Part shown: one piece after another, positions 35,361 to 44,946 of the stretch
How positions within the stretch are numbered: the stretch's first letter is position 1
How the letters are laid out: every line of letters starts with the position of its first letter
Assembly (NCBI GenBank): GCA_947072665.1
Contig: CAMTIW010000001.1
Span: forward strand, 1 to 64,000
DNA from: an uncultured Fusobacteriaceae bacterium
GTDB taxonomy: Bacteria > Fusobacteriota > Fusobacteriia > Fusobacteriales > Fusobacteriaceae
Direction: 5' to 3'
Length of the DNA stretch: 64,000 nt
Notes under the pieces: model-generated
The model's database searches: none
The model's input: only the letters and a program-made list of their open reading frames with translations
Told to the model about the DNA's origin: nothing
Made by a program: the position numbers and the translations under genes

Positions 35361-35394
35361 AAAAAACAAAAAAGCGCATTGACTCGCAATACGC
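35361..35394 (-). terminator. Terminator behind secG
   Basis: Arms GCGTATTG / CAATGCGC around CGAGT followed by a T run on the minus strand. Confidence 0.85.
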
Positions 35395-35402
35395 CTTCTA
35401 CA

Positions 35403-35639
35403 TTATTTTATAATATATAGAACAAGTGCAGAAACTATAAATATTATTGCGGTTACTGTTGTTGCTTTAGCCAGAGGTCCGCCATCTTTTGATATTCCAA
35501 AAATTGTTGTAGAAGCTCCTGTTCCCATACTAGATGTCATTCCATTTGTTCTATCTGGTTGGACTAGAACTAATCCAATTAAAACTATAGCTGATATAAA
35601 AAGTAATCCTGTTACTAAACTTTCCATAATTTCCTCCAT
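35403..35639 (-). CDS. secG: Protein translocase subunit SecG
   Basis: A 78-residue membrane protein with two hydrophobic helices (about 5-24 and 54-77) joined by a loop that holds the family motif VLVQPDRTNGMTSSMGTGAST. SecG is the accessory subunit of the SecYEG channel. Monocistronic between a weak hairpin and a strong terminator; GGAGG ribosome site before ATG 35639. Confidence 0.93.
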   Translation of the reverse strand: MEEIMESLVTGLLFISAIVLIGLVLVQPDRTNGMTSSMGTGASTTIFGISKDGGPLAKATTVTAIIFIVSALVLYIIK

Positions 35640-35673
35640 ATTTTATATTATGATACATTATATAATAAAACCG

Positions 35674-35719
35674 TAAAAATTAAAAGAAAAATTTACTTTA
35701 ACAAGACTTTTTAATTTTT
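35674..35719 (-). terminator. Possible weak terminator behind phoH-like gene
   Basis: A/T-only arms AAAAATTAAAA / TTTTAATTTTT with a loop of about 20 bases and a T-rich tail; thermodynamically weak. Confidence 0.35.
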
Positions 35720-35731
35720 AAATTTAAACTT

Positions 35732-37036
35732 CTATAATAATTTAGACCCTATTTCTGCAAGAGCTGATCTTTCTCCTTTTTTTAATGTTATATGACCAGA
35801 TATTGCTTCTGTTTTTAATTTTTCTGCCATATAGGTTAAACCATTGGTATTAGCATCTAAATATGGACTATCAATTTGATAGGGATCTCCTGTAAAAACT
35901 ATCTTAGTATTTTCTCCAGCTCTAGTTACTATTGTTTTTACTTCTAAAGGAGTCAAATTTTGAGCCTCGTCAATTATTATAAATCCACTGGGAATACTTC
36001 TTCCTCTTATATAAGTTAATGCTTCTATTTTTAAAAGACCCATGGCCTCCAAGCCTTCTACAACTTTTTCACCAGCTTTATCACCTTTTGACTCACTTAA
36101 AAAATCTATATTATCATATATAGGTTGCATCCATGGTCTTAACTTTTCCTTTTCACTACCAGGAAGAAAACCTATATCATTCCCCATGGGAATAACTGGT
36201 CTAGCTATTAAAAGTTTTTTATATAATTTTCTTTCTACAACTTGTTCTAATCCTGCTGCAACTGCTAGTAAAGTTTTTCCTGTTCCAGCTCTTCCAACTA
36301 AACTTACAACTTTTATTTTTTCGTCCATTAAAAGCTCCATGGCATATCTTTGTTCATCATTTCTTGAACGAATTCCCCATGCACTTATATCTCCAAATGA
36401 AAGTTTTCTAATTTTTCCCTCTGAGTGTTTTCCCATTGAAGTATTTGTATTATATTTTAATTTAATAAACGTGTTAGGAAATATTTCTTGATTTACTTCT
36501 ATCTCAGAAATAGAAATTTTCCCACTCTTTTCATATTTATCAAAAAGTTCTTTAGTCACTTCAATTTCTAAACTTCCTTCATATAGCTCTGAATATTCAA
36601 CCATATCTGACTCATAATCTTGAACCTCTATATCCAAAGAATCGGCTTTTATTCTCATATTTATATCTTTTGTTATCATTATTACTTTTTTATCAGGATT
36701 ATCTTTCTTTATTCCTAAAGTTGTAGATATTATGTTATTATCCATAAGGTCTTTTCTCAAAGAAGTTGGTAATAATGATAGGTCATTTTTTATTTCAACT
36801 CTGAATAATATATCTCCATCTAACTGCACTCCTCTTACTAAACTACCTTTTTTTCTAATATCATCTAAAACTCTAGATACTATTCTAGCTTGAATAGCTG
36901 TTGTGGTGTTTTTTTTTAATTTGTCTATTTCTTCTATCACATAGATAGGAAGAACTACATCATTATCAATAAAATTATAAATACAATGTGGATCATGAAT
37001 TAAAATATTAGTATCCAAGACATATATTTTCCTCAT
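35732..37036 (-). CDS. PhoH-family ATPase with PIN domain (YlaK/PhoH2 type)
   Basis: About 434 residues. N-terminal PIN ribonuclease-like domain (MRKIYVLDTNILIHDP with the first catalytic Asp) and C-terminal PhoH helicase-like ATPase (Walker A GRAGTGKTLLA, Walker B FIIIDEAQNLTP, KIVFTGDPYQID). Such fusions are RNA helicase/nucleases thought to act in RNA turnover. An upstream ATG at 37045 is directly abutting the GGAG site, so ATG 37036 is preferred. It follows ruvA by about a dozen bases and probably ends the kdsB-to-phoH unit. Confidence 0.93.
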   Translation of the reverse strand: MRKIYVLDTNILIHDPHCIYNFIDNDVVLPIYVIEEIDKLKKNTTTAIQARIVSRVLDDIRKKGSLVRGVQLDGDILFRVEIKNDLSLLPTSLRKDLMDNNIISTTLGIKKDNPDKKVIMITKDINMRIKADSLDIEVQDYESDMVEYSELYEGSLEIEVTKELFDKYEKSGKISISEIEVNQEIFPNTFIKLKYNTNTSMGKHSEGKIRKLSFGDISAWGIRSRNDEQRYAMELLMDEKIKVVSLVGRAGTGKTLLAVAAGLEQVVERKLYKKLLIARPVIPMGNDIGFLPGSEKEKLRPWMQPIYDNIDFLSESKGDKAGEKVVEGLEAMGLLKIEALTYIRGRSIPSGFIIIDEAQNLTPLEVKTIVTRAGENTKIVFTGDPYQIDSPYLDANTNGLTYMAEKLKTEAISGHITLKKGERSALAEIGSKLL

Positions 37037-37048
37037 AATTATCATCTC

Positions 37049-37648
37049 CTATTTTTTATCTCTAATTTTCTTTAAAACAAATTTTATAGCACTTTCTATA
37101 TCTTTTAATTCTCTTATCTCTTTTTTACTAATTAGTTTATCAATTTCTTTTTTATTATATCCTAAACTTTCCAATGCTAAATATAATTCCTCTTCTAAAA
37201 TAACATTTTCATCTATTTCTTCATATGATTCTAAAGATATTATATTAAGTGCCGTCATTTTATTTTTTAAATCTAATATAATTTGTTTAGATTTCTTTTC
37301 ACCTAATTTAGGAACACTTTTTAATGTTTTAAAATCCTCTTCTATAACAATCCTCTTTATCTCTCTAATTTCAAATGATGATAATATAGAAAGTGCCAAT
37401 GAAACACCAATTCCAGATACACTTAACAACATTTCAAAAATAGTTCTATCTTTCTCTTCAATAAATCCAATAAGTTTAAAAGCATCTTCTTTTATATAAT
37501 TATATATGTATAATTTTTCTTCTTTTTCCAGTTGTATTTTTTCATAAGTTTTAAAAGATATAAAAATTTTATATCCTACTCCATTTACATCCAATGCTAG
37601 ATATTCTGGTTTCTTACACTGCACCATTCCTCTTAAATATTCGAACAT
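37049..37648 (-). CDS. ruvA: Holliday junction branch-migration protein RuvA
   Basis: A 199-residue protein with the N-terminal OB-fold (MFEYLRGMVQCKKPEYLALDVNGVGYKI), central helix-hairpin-helix pair (SVSGIGVSLALSILS; SVPKLGEKKSKQIILDLKNK) and C-terminal RuvB-binding domain (YLALESLGYNKKEIDKLI). It binds four-way junctions and recruits RuvB; ruvB is not in the window. Its start overlaps the last codons of uvrA by 16 bases. Confidence 0.95.
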   Translation of the reverse strand: MFEYLRGMVQCKKPEYLALDVNGVGYKIFISFKTYEKIQLEKEEKLYIYNYIKEDAFKLIGFIEEKDRTIFEMLLSVSGIGVSLALSILSSFEIREIKRIVIEEDFKTLKSVPKLGEKKSKQIILDLKNKMTALNIISLESYEEIDENVILEEELYLALESLGYNKKEIDKLISKKEIRELKDIESAIKFVLKKIRDKK

Positions 37649-40500
37649 ATTTCCCTCTTTTTAATATTTTTTTTGCTACTTAAAACTTTTTTTAAATATT
37701 TACCTGTATAGCTTTTTTTGTTTTTTGATATTTCCTCAGGAGTTCCTATGGCAACTACTTTTCCACCCATATCTCCACCTTCAGGACCTATATCAATTAT
37801 ATAGTCTGCTGATTTTATTACATCTAAATTATGTTCAATAATTATAACTGTATTCCCTTTTTCTACTAATCTATTGAGAACACCTAATAATTTATTAATA
37901 TCTTCAAAGTGTAAACCAGTAGTAGGTTCATCTAATATATATACAGTTTTCCCTCTGGATGTTTTAGAAAGTTCACTTGCAAGTTTTATTCTTTGTGCCT
38001 CTCCACCAGAAAGAGTTGTAGCTGGTTGTCCTAATTTTATATAATCTAATCCCACGTCTATTAATACCTTTAATTTTTTTTCTAAACTTGGTATAGCTTG
38101 AAAAAAATTATAGGCTTCTAAAACTGTCATTTCTAAAACTTCAGCTATATTTTTATTTTTATACTGAGCTTCCAAAGTATCTCTATTATATCGTTTTCCT
38201 TTACAAACCTCACATTCTACATATACGTCTGGAAGGAAATTCATCTCTATTTTGATTATTCCAGCACCTTGACAAGCCTCGCATCTTCCCCCTTTTACAT
38301 TGAAAGAAAATCTACCTTTATTCCAGCCCTTAATTTTTGAATCTCTAGTTTCAGCAAAAATATTTCTAATTTCATCAAAAATTTTAGTATAGGTTGCTGG
38401 ATTTGACCTCGGAGTTCTTCCTATTGGATTTTGGTCTATATCTACAACTTTTTCTAAACCATCTAATCCTTCTAATGATTTATATTCCAAGGGATAAACT
38501 TTACCACCATTTAACTTATTAAAAAGTGCTGGAAATAAAGTTTGATTTATAAGTGTTGATTTCCCACTTCCACTTACACCTGTTACAACAGTCATAACAC
38601 CTCTAGGTATTTTTACACTTATATTTTTCAAATTATTTCCAGATGCCCCTTGAATCTCTATATATTCTTTAGGTTCTCTTCTTTTTTTAGGGGTTTTTAT
38701 CTCTAATATTTTATTTAAATATTGTCCTGTTACTGATGTTTTAGACTCTAACATCTCAGTAGGAGTGCCTTTAAAAACTACATATCCTCCATTTATTCCA
38801 GCACCAGGTCCTATATCTATTATGTAGTCTGCTTGCCTCATTGTATCTTCATCATGTTCTACTACTATCAATGTATTTCCTAAATTTTTTAATTTAGAAA
38901 GAGTAAGTAATAGTTTATCATTATCTCTTTGATGGAGTCCTATACTGGGCTCATCTAAAACATATAAAACTCCAGTTAATCCTGATCCAATTTGAGTTGC
39001 CAATCTTATTCTTTGAGATTCACCACCAGATAGAGTTTTTGTTCCTCTAGATAAACTAAGATAATCTAAGCCAACATTTAACATGAAATTTAATCTTTCT
39101 TTTATCTCTTTTAATATTTCCTTTGATATTTTTTCTTGTTTTGATGTTAAATTTAAACTCATAAAAAAATCTAAAGATTTCCTTATACTTAACTCGCAAA
39201 TTTGCATTATATTTAATTCTCCAACAGTTATGGATAAAACTTCTGGTTTAAGTCTTTGCCCATGACAAACTTTACATATTTTCTCTATCATATATTTATT
39301 TTCAATTTCATCTTTCATAGCCTCAGAAAAACTTTCCATATAACGTCGCTCTAAATTTACTACTATACCTTCAAAATCTTTAAGCCCATGAAAACTATAC
39401 TCACCATCATAATCTACACGGAATTTTTTTCCTGATGTACCTTTAAATATTATATTTTTTTCATTTTCTGATAATTTTTCAAAGGGTTTGTTCATATCAA
39501 TTTTAAAATTTTCACACATGGATTTGAATATTTCCCAAGAATAACCTTTTCTAGCCGAAGCTCCTGGAACATAGAGTGCACCATCATTTAAACTAAGTTT
39601 TCTATCTAAAATTAATCTATTTTCATCTACTTCCATCTTTTTTCCAATCCCTTTACACTCAGGACAAGCTCCATAAGGAGCATTAAAAGAAAAAAGTCTA
39701 GAATTTAGCTCAGGTATACTCACACCTTCATGATAGGGACAACTTAAATTCTCGCTATATGGATAATCTATATCATCTACATTTAATATTATTTTCCCAT
39801 TGGAAAGTTCTGAAGCATGTTCCAAACCTTCTGTTAATCTTCCTAAAAAATCTTCCTCTTCTTTTTTTATTACTAATCTATCAATTATAACCTCTATATT
39901 ATGTTTTTTATTTTTATCTAATTCTATTTCATCTTCTAAATACAGAATTTGACCATTAACCCTAGCCCTTACAAAACCTTTCTGTAATAAGTTTATAAAT
40001 AAATTTTTATGTGTTCCTTTTTTATCTTTTATCACAGGTGCTAAAATAACTAATTTCTGACCTGATTTAAATTTTTCTAAAACACCGTTATAAATTTCTT
40101 CAATTGTTTGTTTTTCTACTGGAGTATTACATATAGGACAATGAGGAACCCCAATATGTGCAAATAGAAGTCTCATATAATCATAAATTTCTGTTATTGT
40201 TCCCACTGTTGAACGAGGATTTTTATTTGTAGTTTTTTGCTCTATAGAGATAGCTGGAGACAATCCTTCTATACTATCCACATCTGGTTTATCCATCTGC
40301 CCTATAAACTGTCTTGCATATGCTGATAAACTCTCTACATATCTTCTTTGACCTTCTGAATATATTGTATCAAATGCCAATGACGATTTTCCACTTCCAC
40401 TAACTCCCGTTATTACTACAAAACTATTTTTAGGTATTTCTATATTTATATTTTTTAAATTATGTTGTCTTGCACCTTTAATTATAATTTTATCTAACAT
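37633..40500 (-). CDS. uvrA: UvrABC excinuclease ATPase subunit A
   Basis: About 955 residues; two ABC ATPase halves with Walker A GVSGSGKSSLAF and GVSGSGKSTLIN, signatures TLSGGESQRIRLATQIGSG and TLSGGEAQRIKLASELS, and zinc modules with paired cysteines (CPICNTP, CPYHEG...CPEC, CEACQGAG...CEVC). It recognises bulky DNA damage with UvrB. An open frame runs to 40533 but AAGGAGA is 6 bases before ATG 40500, and MLDKIIIKGARQHNLKN is the family N-terminus. Confidence 0.97.
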   Translation of the reverse strand: MLDKIIIKGARQHNLKNINIEIPKNSFVVITGVSGSGKSSLAFDTIYSEGQRRYVESLSAYARQFIGQMDKPDVDSIEGLSPAISIEQKTTNKNPRSTVGTITEIYDYMRLLFAHIGVPHCPICNTPVEKQTIEEIYNGVLEKFKSGQKLVILAPVIKDKKGTHKNLFINLLQKGFVRARVNGQILYLEDEIELDKNKKHNIEVIIDRLVIKKEEEDFLGRLTEGLEHASELSNGKIILNVDDIDYPYSENLSCPYHEGVSIPELNSRLFSFNAPYGACPECKGIGKKMEVDENRLILDRKLSLNDGALYVPGASARKGYSWEIFKSMCENFKIDMNKPFEKLSENEKNIIFKGTSGKKFRVDYDGEYSFHGLKDFEGIVVNLERRYMESFSEAMKDEIENKYMIEKICKVCHGQRLKPEVLSITVGELNIMQICELSIRKSLDFFMSLNLTSKQEKISKEILKEIKERLNFMLNVGLDYLSLSRGTKTLSGGESQRIRLATQIGSGLTGVLYVLDEPSIGLHQRDNDKLLLTLSKLKNLGNTLIVVEHDEDTMRQADYIIDIGPGAGINGGYVVFKGTPTEMLESKTSVTGQYLNKILEIKTPKKRREPKEYIEIQGASGNNLKNISVKIPRGVMTVVTGVSGSGKSTLINQTLFPALFNKLNGGKVYPLEYKSLEGLDGLEKVVDIDQNPIGRTPRSNPATYTKIFDEIRNIFAETRDSKIKGWNKGRFSFNVKGGRCEACQGAGIIKIEMNFLPDVYVECEVCKGKRYNRDTLEAQYKNKNIAEVLEMTVLEAYNFFQAIPSLEKKLKVLIDVGLDYIKLGQPATTLSGGEAQRIKLASELSKTSRGKTVYILDEPTTGLHFEDINKLLGVLNRLVEKGNTVIIIEHNLDVIKSADYIIDIGPEGGDMGGKVVAIGTPEEISKNKKSYTGKYLKKVLSSKKNIKKREICSNI

Positions 40501-40526
40501 AAAGTATCTCCTTGTATTATATGATT

Positions 40527-42011
40527 CTACCAAACCTCTCTTGGTGTAGCTGAGTGTCCTGAAGATGTAGAATAAAAATATGTTTCAATAGGCCGATTGT
40601 TATATAGTAATATTTTTCCCTTTGTTTCATTTACTGCTTTGTCTACAATAGATGCTCCATCTAAATTATTATATACCTGACTACTTACAGTATCATCCAC
40701 ATGAATTCCATATTTACTATATTTTTTACTTAAAAATCCACTTATAGCAAATGTTCTAGCTGCTATGGCCTGAGCTTTTAATGGTTCCAATCCAAAACTA
40801 ATAGGCATTTCACTGGATACAACTTTTTTCAAATAATCTTCTATATTAACTATATTTATCAATAGTAAAGATGAACCATAAATTTTAACTTCAAATTTCC
40901 CTTTATACGTTGGATATTTTTCTGCTCTTATATTTCTTTTAATAGATAAAACTTGAATATCTTTATTAGAACTTATCTCAATCGGTGCTTTAGATGTCAT
41001 AATAGTCTTTCCAAAAACCTTAGCAAGAGTATTATTTCCACTTTTCTCAAATTCAACTGTTCTTTTAGAACTTACTTTAGTTTTTCCACTACTTCCTTTT
41101 AATGTTATTGTTCCACTGGATAATAACTTTATATTTCTGTGTAAAAGAGATGAATTATTTGTTATTCCTACTCTTAATTCATTTTTAAAATTATTTATTG
41201 ACGAGGTTTTTCCAATCTCAGCACCATTATAGTATCTCATTAAGATATCTTTATAATTATATCCTTTATTTTTTGCTAAATCGTAAGCTGTCCATTGTGG
41301 CATTCCTACCCCGTGACCAAAACCACCACCATAAAAATTATAATTTTTCCCTTTTTTTTCTATGGCAAAAAATCCAGAGGGAAACATCCTCATATTATTT
41401 CCCAAAATTTTTCCATTTCTATTTTTTAAAGAAATTGTTTTTTTCTTTCCTAAACTTCCAGTGGAAAAATTTAAAACTCTCCTTATATTCCCTTCTTTTA
41501 CAACAACAAAACTTCCTTTAGTTCCTACGATTAATAGGTCCATTACTATCCCAGAATTTCCTCTTCTCATAATAACTATATCTTTTAATGTACCTATCGG
41601 ATTAGTTTGTAAATTTTCTAAAACCCATCTTCTATTTTTCAAAGTATATACAGATGTCCTTACATTTTTTTTCAGATTATATAAATTTTTATTTAACATT
41701 CTATTTATATCTTCATCTGAAAAACTAACAGACCATCTCCAATACCCTGAATTAGAACCATTTCCCTCAATTTTAGTATTCTTATAAAAATCTACATATT
41801 TTTCTTCTTTACAGCCGTCTATTTTCTTCCCATTTTCAGTATCATTAACTAAATTAAAATAAGGAACAATATTTCCAGAAGAGATCTCTCTAACTGGAAG
41901 TTTTCTCTCTATATAACAATTATTATCCAACTTTGAATCTTTTTCTATTTTTTTTTCAATACTACTACAACCCACAAGAAGAAGTAATATTATCCCTATT
42001 ATCCCTTTCAA
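40527..42011 (-). CDS. SpoIID/LytB-domain lipoprotein with apparently permuted domain order
   Basis: A 494-residue lipoprotein: signal peptide with lipobox LLVGC (Cys15). SpoIID-type proteins are peptidoglycan lytic transglycosylases or their activators. The usual order is SEMP and AQA-AAR-TYA near the start and GxGxGHGVGMSQ near the end. Here GGGFGHGVGMPQW (228-240) with its YYNG follow-up (260-263) comes first, and SSEMP (399-403), AQAIAARTFA (413-422), TVSSQVYNN and YFYSTSSGHSATPREVW come last; the protein stops right after REVW where normal members continue into the part that is N-terminal here. All pieces of the domain are present once, so it looks circularly permuted. TTG start with GGGGG upstream. 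Confidence 0.85.
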   Translation of the reverse strand: MKGIIGIILLLLVGCSSIEKKIEKDSKLDNNCYIERKLPVREISSGNIVPYFNLVNDTENGKKIDGCKEEKYVDFYKNTKIEGNGSNSGYWRWSVSFSDEDINRMLNKNLYNLKKNVRTSVYTLKNRRWVLENLQTNPIGTLKDIVIMRRGNSGIVMDLLIVGTKGSFVVVKEGNIRRVLNFSTGSLGKKKTISLKNRNGKILGNNMRMFPSGFFAIEKKGKNYNFYGGGFGHGVGMPQWTAYDLAKNKGYNYKDILMRYYNGAEIGKTSSINNFKNELRVGITNNSSLLHRNIKLLSSGTITLKGSSGKTKVSSKRTVEFEKSGNNTLAKVFGKTIMTSKAPIEISSNKDIQVLSIKRNIRAEKYPTYKGKFEVKIYGSSLLLINIVNIEDYLKKVVSSEMPISFGLEPLKAQAIAARTFAISGFLSKKYSKYGIHVDDTVSSQVYNNLDGASIVDKAVNETKGKILLYNNRPIETYFYSTSSGHSATPREVW

Positions 42012-42035
42012 TTGTATATTTCCCCCTGTTTAGAA

Positions 42036-42773
42036 TTAGATTTTAATATTATTATTTTTTATATATTCTCTAACTTTAAACAAATCTTGCTCAGTATCTA
42101 CACCTATTATTTCATAGGTTGTTTCTAATACTTTTATTTTATATCCATTTTCTAAAACTCTCAATTGTTCCAAAGACTCTGAAGATTCAAGTGGAGTTTT
42201 TTCAAGTTCTGAATATTCTTTCACAAAAGTTGATTTATAACCATATATTCCTATGTGTTTATAATAATTACATATATTTAAATTTCTAGGATAAGGTATT
42301 ATACTTCTTGAGAAGTAAATTGCATAATCATTTTTATCTGTTACTACTTTTACAACATTAGGATTTTCTATCTCATTCATAGTATGAAGCTTATGTTTTA
42401 ATGTTCCCATAATAAGAGATGGTTCTTTTTTAAAAGCTTCGATTAAAGAGTTTATCATACTAATTTCTATTAAAGGTTCATCTCCTTGAATATTTATTAT
42501 AACATCATAATCCTTATAATTTTCAACAACTTCTGCTATTCTACTCGTTCCATTTTCATGATTATTCCTAGTCATTGCAACTTCTCCACCAAATCTTTTT
42601 ACCTCTTCATAGATTCTAATATCATCAGTGGCTACCACAACTTTATCCAGTTGTGATTTTAAACTTCTTTTATAAACCCACTCTATCATAGTATGTCCTT
42701 CTATATTTTTCAATGGTTTTCCTTCTAATCTTGTAGATGCATATCTCGCAGGTATAACTCCTAAAAATTTCAT
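42036..42773 (-). CDS. kdsB: CMP-KDO synthetase (3-deoxy-manno-octulosonate cytidylyltransferase)
   Basis: A 245-residue cytidylyltransferase that activates KDO for lipid A core synthesis. Motifs: IPARYASTRLEGKPL at the N-terminus, VVATDD, NIQGDEPLI and PNVVKVVTDK, YKHIGIYGYK, and GVDTEQDL at the end. It demonstrates that the organism makes LPS. GGGGGAT ribosome site. It begins behind the glyS terminator and is followed by the SpoIID lipoprotein gene and uvrA. Confidence 0.96.
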   Translation of the reverse strand: MKFLGVIPARYASTRLEGKPLKNIEGHTMIEWVYKRSLKSQLDKVVVATDDIRIYEEVKRFGGEVAMTRNNHENGTSRIAEVVENYKDYDVIINIQGDEPLIEISMINSLIEAFKKEPSLIMGTLKHKLHTMNEIENPNVVKVVTDKNDYAIYFSRSIIPYPRNLNICNYYKHIGIYGYKSTFVKEYSELEKTPLESSESLEQLRVLENGYKIKVLETTYEIIGVDTEQDLFKVREYIKNNNIKI

Positions 42774-42794
42774 TCTATCCCCCTATTTTATACA

Positions 42795-42833
42795 AAGAAA
42801 AGCTCGAAGACAATTTGTCTTGAGCTTCTCTTA
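42795..42833 (-). terminator. Terminator behind glyS
   Basis: GAGAAGCTC-AAGACAA / (T)TGTCTT-GAGCTTTTC arms with two mismatches, followed by TTTTCTTT. Confidence 0.7.
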
Positions 42834-42841
42834 ATTCTTTT

Positions 42842-44914
42842 TTAAATATTTTCAACTAATTTTAAGTTTGCCATTTTATTAAATAAAATATCTAACATTT
42901 TCATCTGAGATAATCTATTATTTTTTATAGACTCATCTTTATCCATTATCATTACGTGATTAAAATATTCATCTATCAATTCTACTCCAGATAGTACATC
43001 ACTTATATACTGAGAATAATCTCTCTCTTCTAGATTCTTTGCAGTCCTTACTTCAAATGAATTTGTAAATTCATAAAGATTAACTTCAGCTTGAATTAAT
43101 AATAAATTTTTATTGAATTCTATTTCTTTACATTCTTTAGATATATTTCCTATTCTTTTTACAACTGTGATAAATTTGTCAAAATTTTCATTGGATTTAA
43201 ACTTCTCTAACGCCTCTACTTTTAATTTTATCTCCATTAAAGAAGTATTTTCAACATCTAAAACAGAAGCAACAATATCTCTTCTATAGCCTAAATCAGA
43301 AAATACATTTATTATTCTTTGTTTAAAAAATTCTATAAGATCCATATAAATTTCCACTCTAGGTTTTTTTAATAATCCTTTCTCTTCCAATGTATCTAAA
43401 GATACATTTATAACTTCAAAGATAGAAAATTCTAAACTTGAGTTTAATATTATATTTACAATTCCAAGAGCAGCTCTTCTAAGTGCAAAAGGATCCTTGG
43501 ATCCTGTTGGAATTAGTCCTACAGAAAAACATCCAACTAAAGTATCAAATCTATCTGCCAAGGCAATTATCATCCCTTCTTTTGTTATAGGGCAAATATC
43601 TCCTTGAAATTTAGGAAGATAATGCTCTCTAATTCCAATAGCTACATCCTTATTTTCACCAAATTTAAGAGCATAATCCTCTCCCATAAACCCTTGAAGT
43701 TTTGTAAATTCTTTCTCTCCAATCATATTAGATACAAGATCAGTTTTAGATAAATCTGCAGTTCTCATTATATTTTCTCTTTTCTCTTCTAAATTAAGAT
43801 CCAATATTAATTTTTCAGATATTTTCTTAACTCTTTCAATTTTATCATAAATAGTTCCTAAATCTTTTTGATATACCACTGTTTTTAGTTTTTCAATATT
43901 ATTTTCTAAATTATTTTTTAAATCTTCATTATAGAAAAATCTTGCGTCAGCAAGCCTAGCTGAAAGAACTTTTTCATTTCCTTTTCTTACATATTCAGAA
44001 TCTTCTATTCCGTTTCTTATAACAACAAACTTGGCTTGTAATTTTCCTAGCTTATTTAGAATCGGAAAATATCTTTGATGAACTTGCATACTTATAATTA
44101 GAACTTCTTGAGGAACTTCTAAAAATTCAGAATTAAAAGTTCCAACAATAGGATATGGATATTCTACTAAATTAGTAACTTCATCTAAAAGGTCCTCATC
44201 TATTAAAACTGTCTCATCTTCGTTTATACATTTTTCTTTTATAGTTTCTCTAATCATAGTTTTTCTTTCTTCAATATCAACTATAACATTATTTTCTCTT
44301 ATTTTTTCAAAATATTCTTCAATGGAATTTACTTGAAAATCCTTTCCAAAAAATCTATGTCCTCTTGATTTATTACTACTTCTTAATCCTTCTATTTCAA
44401 AATTAACTATATTCTCATCTAAAAGAGCTAAAAACCATTTTATAGGCCTTGCAAATTTCATTTTTTTGTCTGACCATTTCATTGATTTTTGAAAAGTAAG
44501 TTCTAAAATAGATGATTTTAATATTTCTGGTAATATCTCCTCTGTTTTTTTCCCCTCTATAAATTTTCTAACTGCAACATATTCACCTTTAGGAGTTTCT
44601 ATAATTTCTAAATTATTAACCTCAACTCCTTGAGATTTTAAGAATCCTAATCCTGCTCTAGAAATTTGTCCATTGGGGTCATAAGCCACTGCCTTTCCTG
44701 GTCCCATATTTAAAATATCTAAATCCTCTTGTTTTTCTGAAATATCTTCCATTACAAATACTAGTCTTCTAGGTGTTCCATAAGTTTTTGTTGAACTATA
44801 ACTTATTCTATTCTCATTAAATTTTCTCTCTATATTTTCCTTAAAATCTTTTAATGCAACATTTAAAAATCTTGCTGGTATCTCTTCCATTCCAATTTCA
44901 AAAAGTAATCTCAT
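42842..44914 (-). CDS. glyS: Glycyl-tRNA synthetase beta subunit
   Basis: About 690 residues, beta subunit of the bacterial alpha2-beta2 glycyl-tRNA synthetase. N-terminus MRLLFEIGMEEIPARFL is the family start; ARPIKWFLALL, SRGHRFFG, VEYPYPIVGTF, VLSARLADARFFYNEDL and SGSKDPFALRRAALGIV-type blocks follow, with an HD-like region and C-terminal DALR-like domain. GTG 44926 and ATG 44923 are in frame but sit on the GAGGGTG site, so ATG 44914 is preferred. It follows glyQ by about 30 bases. Confidence 0.95.
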   Translation of the reverse strand: MRLLFEIGMEEIPARFLNVALKDFKENIERKFNENRISYSSTKTYGTPRRLVFVMEDISEKQEDLDILNMGPGKAVAYDPNGQISRAGLGFLKSQGVEVNNLEIIETPKGEYVAVRKFIEGKKTEEILPEILKSSILELTFQKSMKWSDKKMKFARPIKWFLALLDENIVNFEIEGLRSSNKSRGHRFFGKDFQVNSIEEYFEKIRENNVIVDIEERKTMIRETIKEKCINEDETVLIDEDLLDEVTNLVEYPYPIVGTFNSEFLEVPQEVLIISMQVHQRYFPILNKLGKLQAKFVVIRNGIEDSEYVRKGNEKVLSARLADARFFYNEDLKNNLENNIEKLKTVVYQKDLGTIYDKIERVKKISEKLILDLNLEEKRENIMRTADLSKTDLVSNMIGEKEFTKLQGFMGEDYALKFGENKDVAIGIREHYLPKFQGDICPITKEGMIIALADRFDTLVGCFSVGLIPTGSKDPFALRRAALGIVNIILNSSLEFSIFEVINVSLDTLEEKGLLKKPRVEIYMDLIEFFKQRIINVFSDLGYRRDIVASVLDVENTSLMEIKLKVEALEKFKSNENFDKFITVVKRIGNISKECKEIEFNKNLLLIQAEVNLYEFTNSFEVRTAKNLEERDYSQYISDVLSGVELIDEYFNHVMIMDKDESIKNNRLSQMKMLDILFNKMANLKLVENI

Positions 44915-44946
44915 TTTCTTCATCACCCTCTATTTTATGAATTATT

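Noticed and set aside
41198-41787. Plus-strand open frames opposite the SpoIID-like gene
   Set aside because: They lie wholly antisense to a gene with clear family motifs and have Phe/Leu/Ser-rich shadow composition and no ribosome site.
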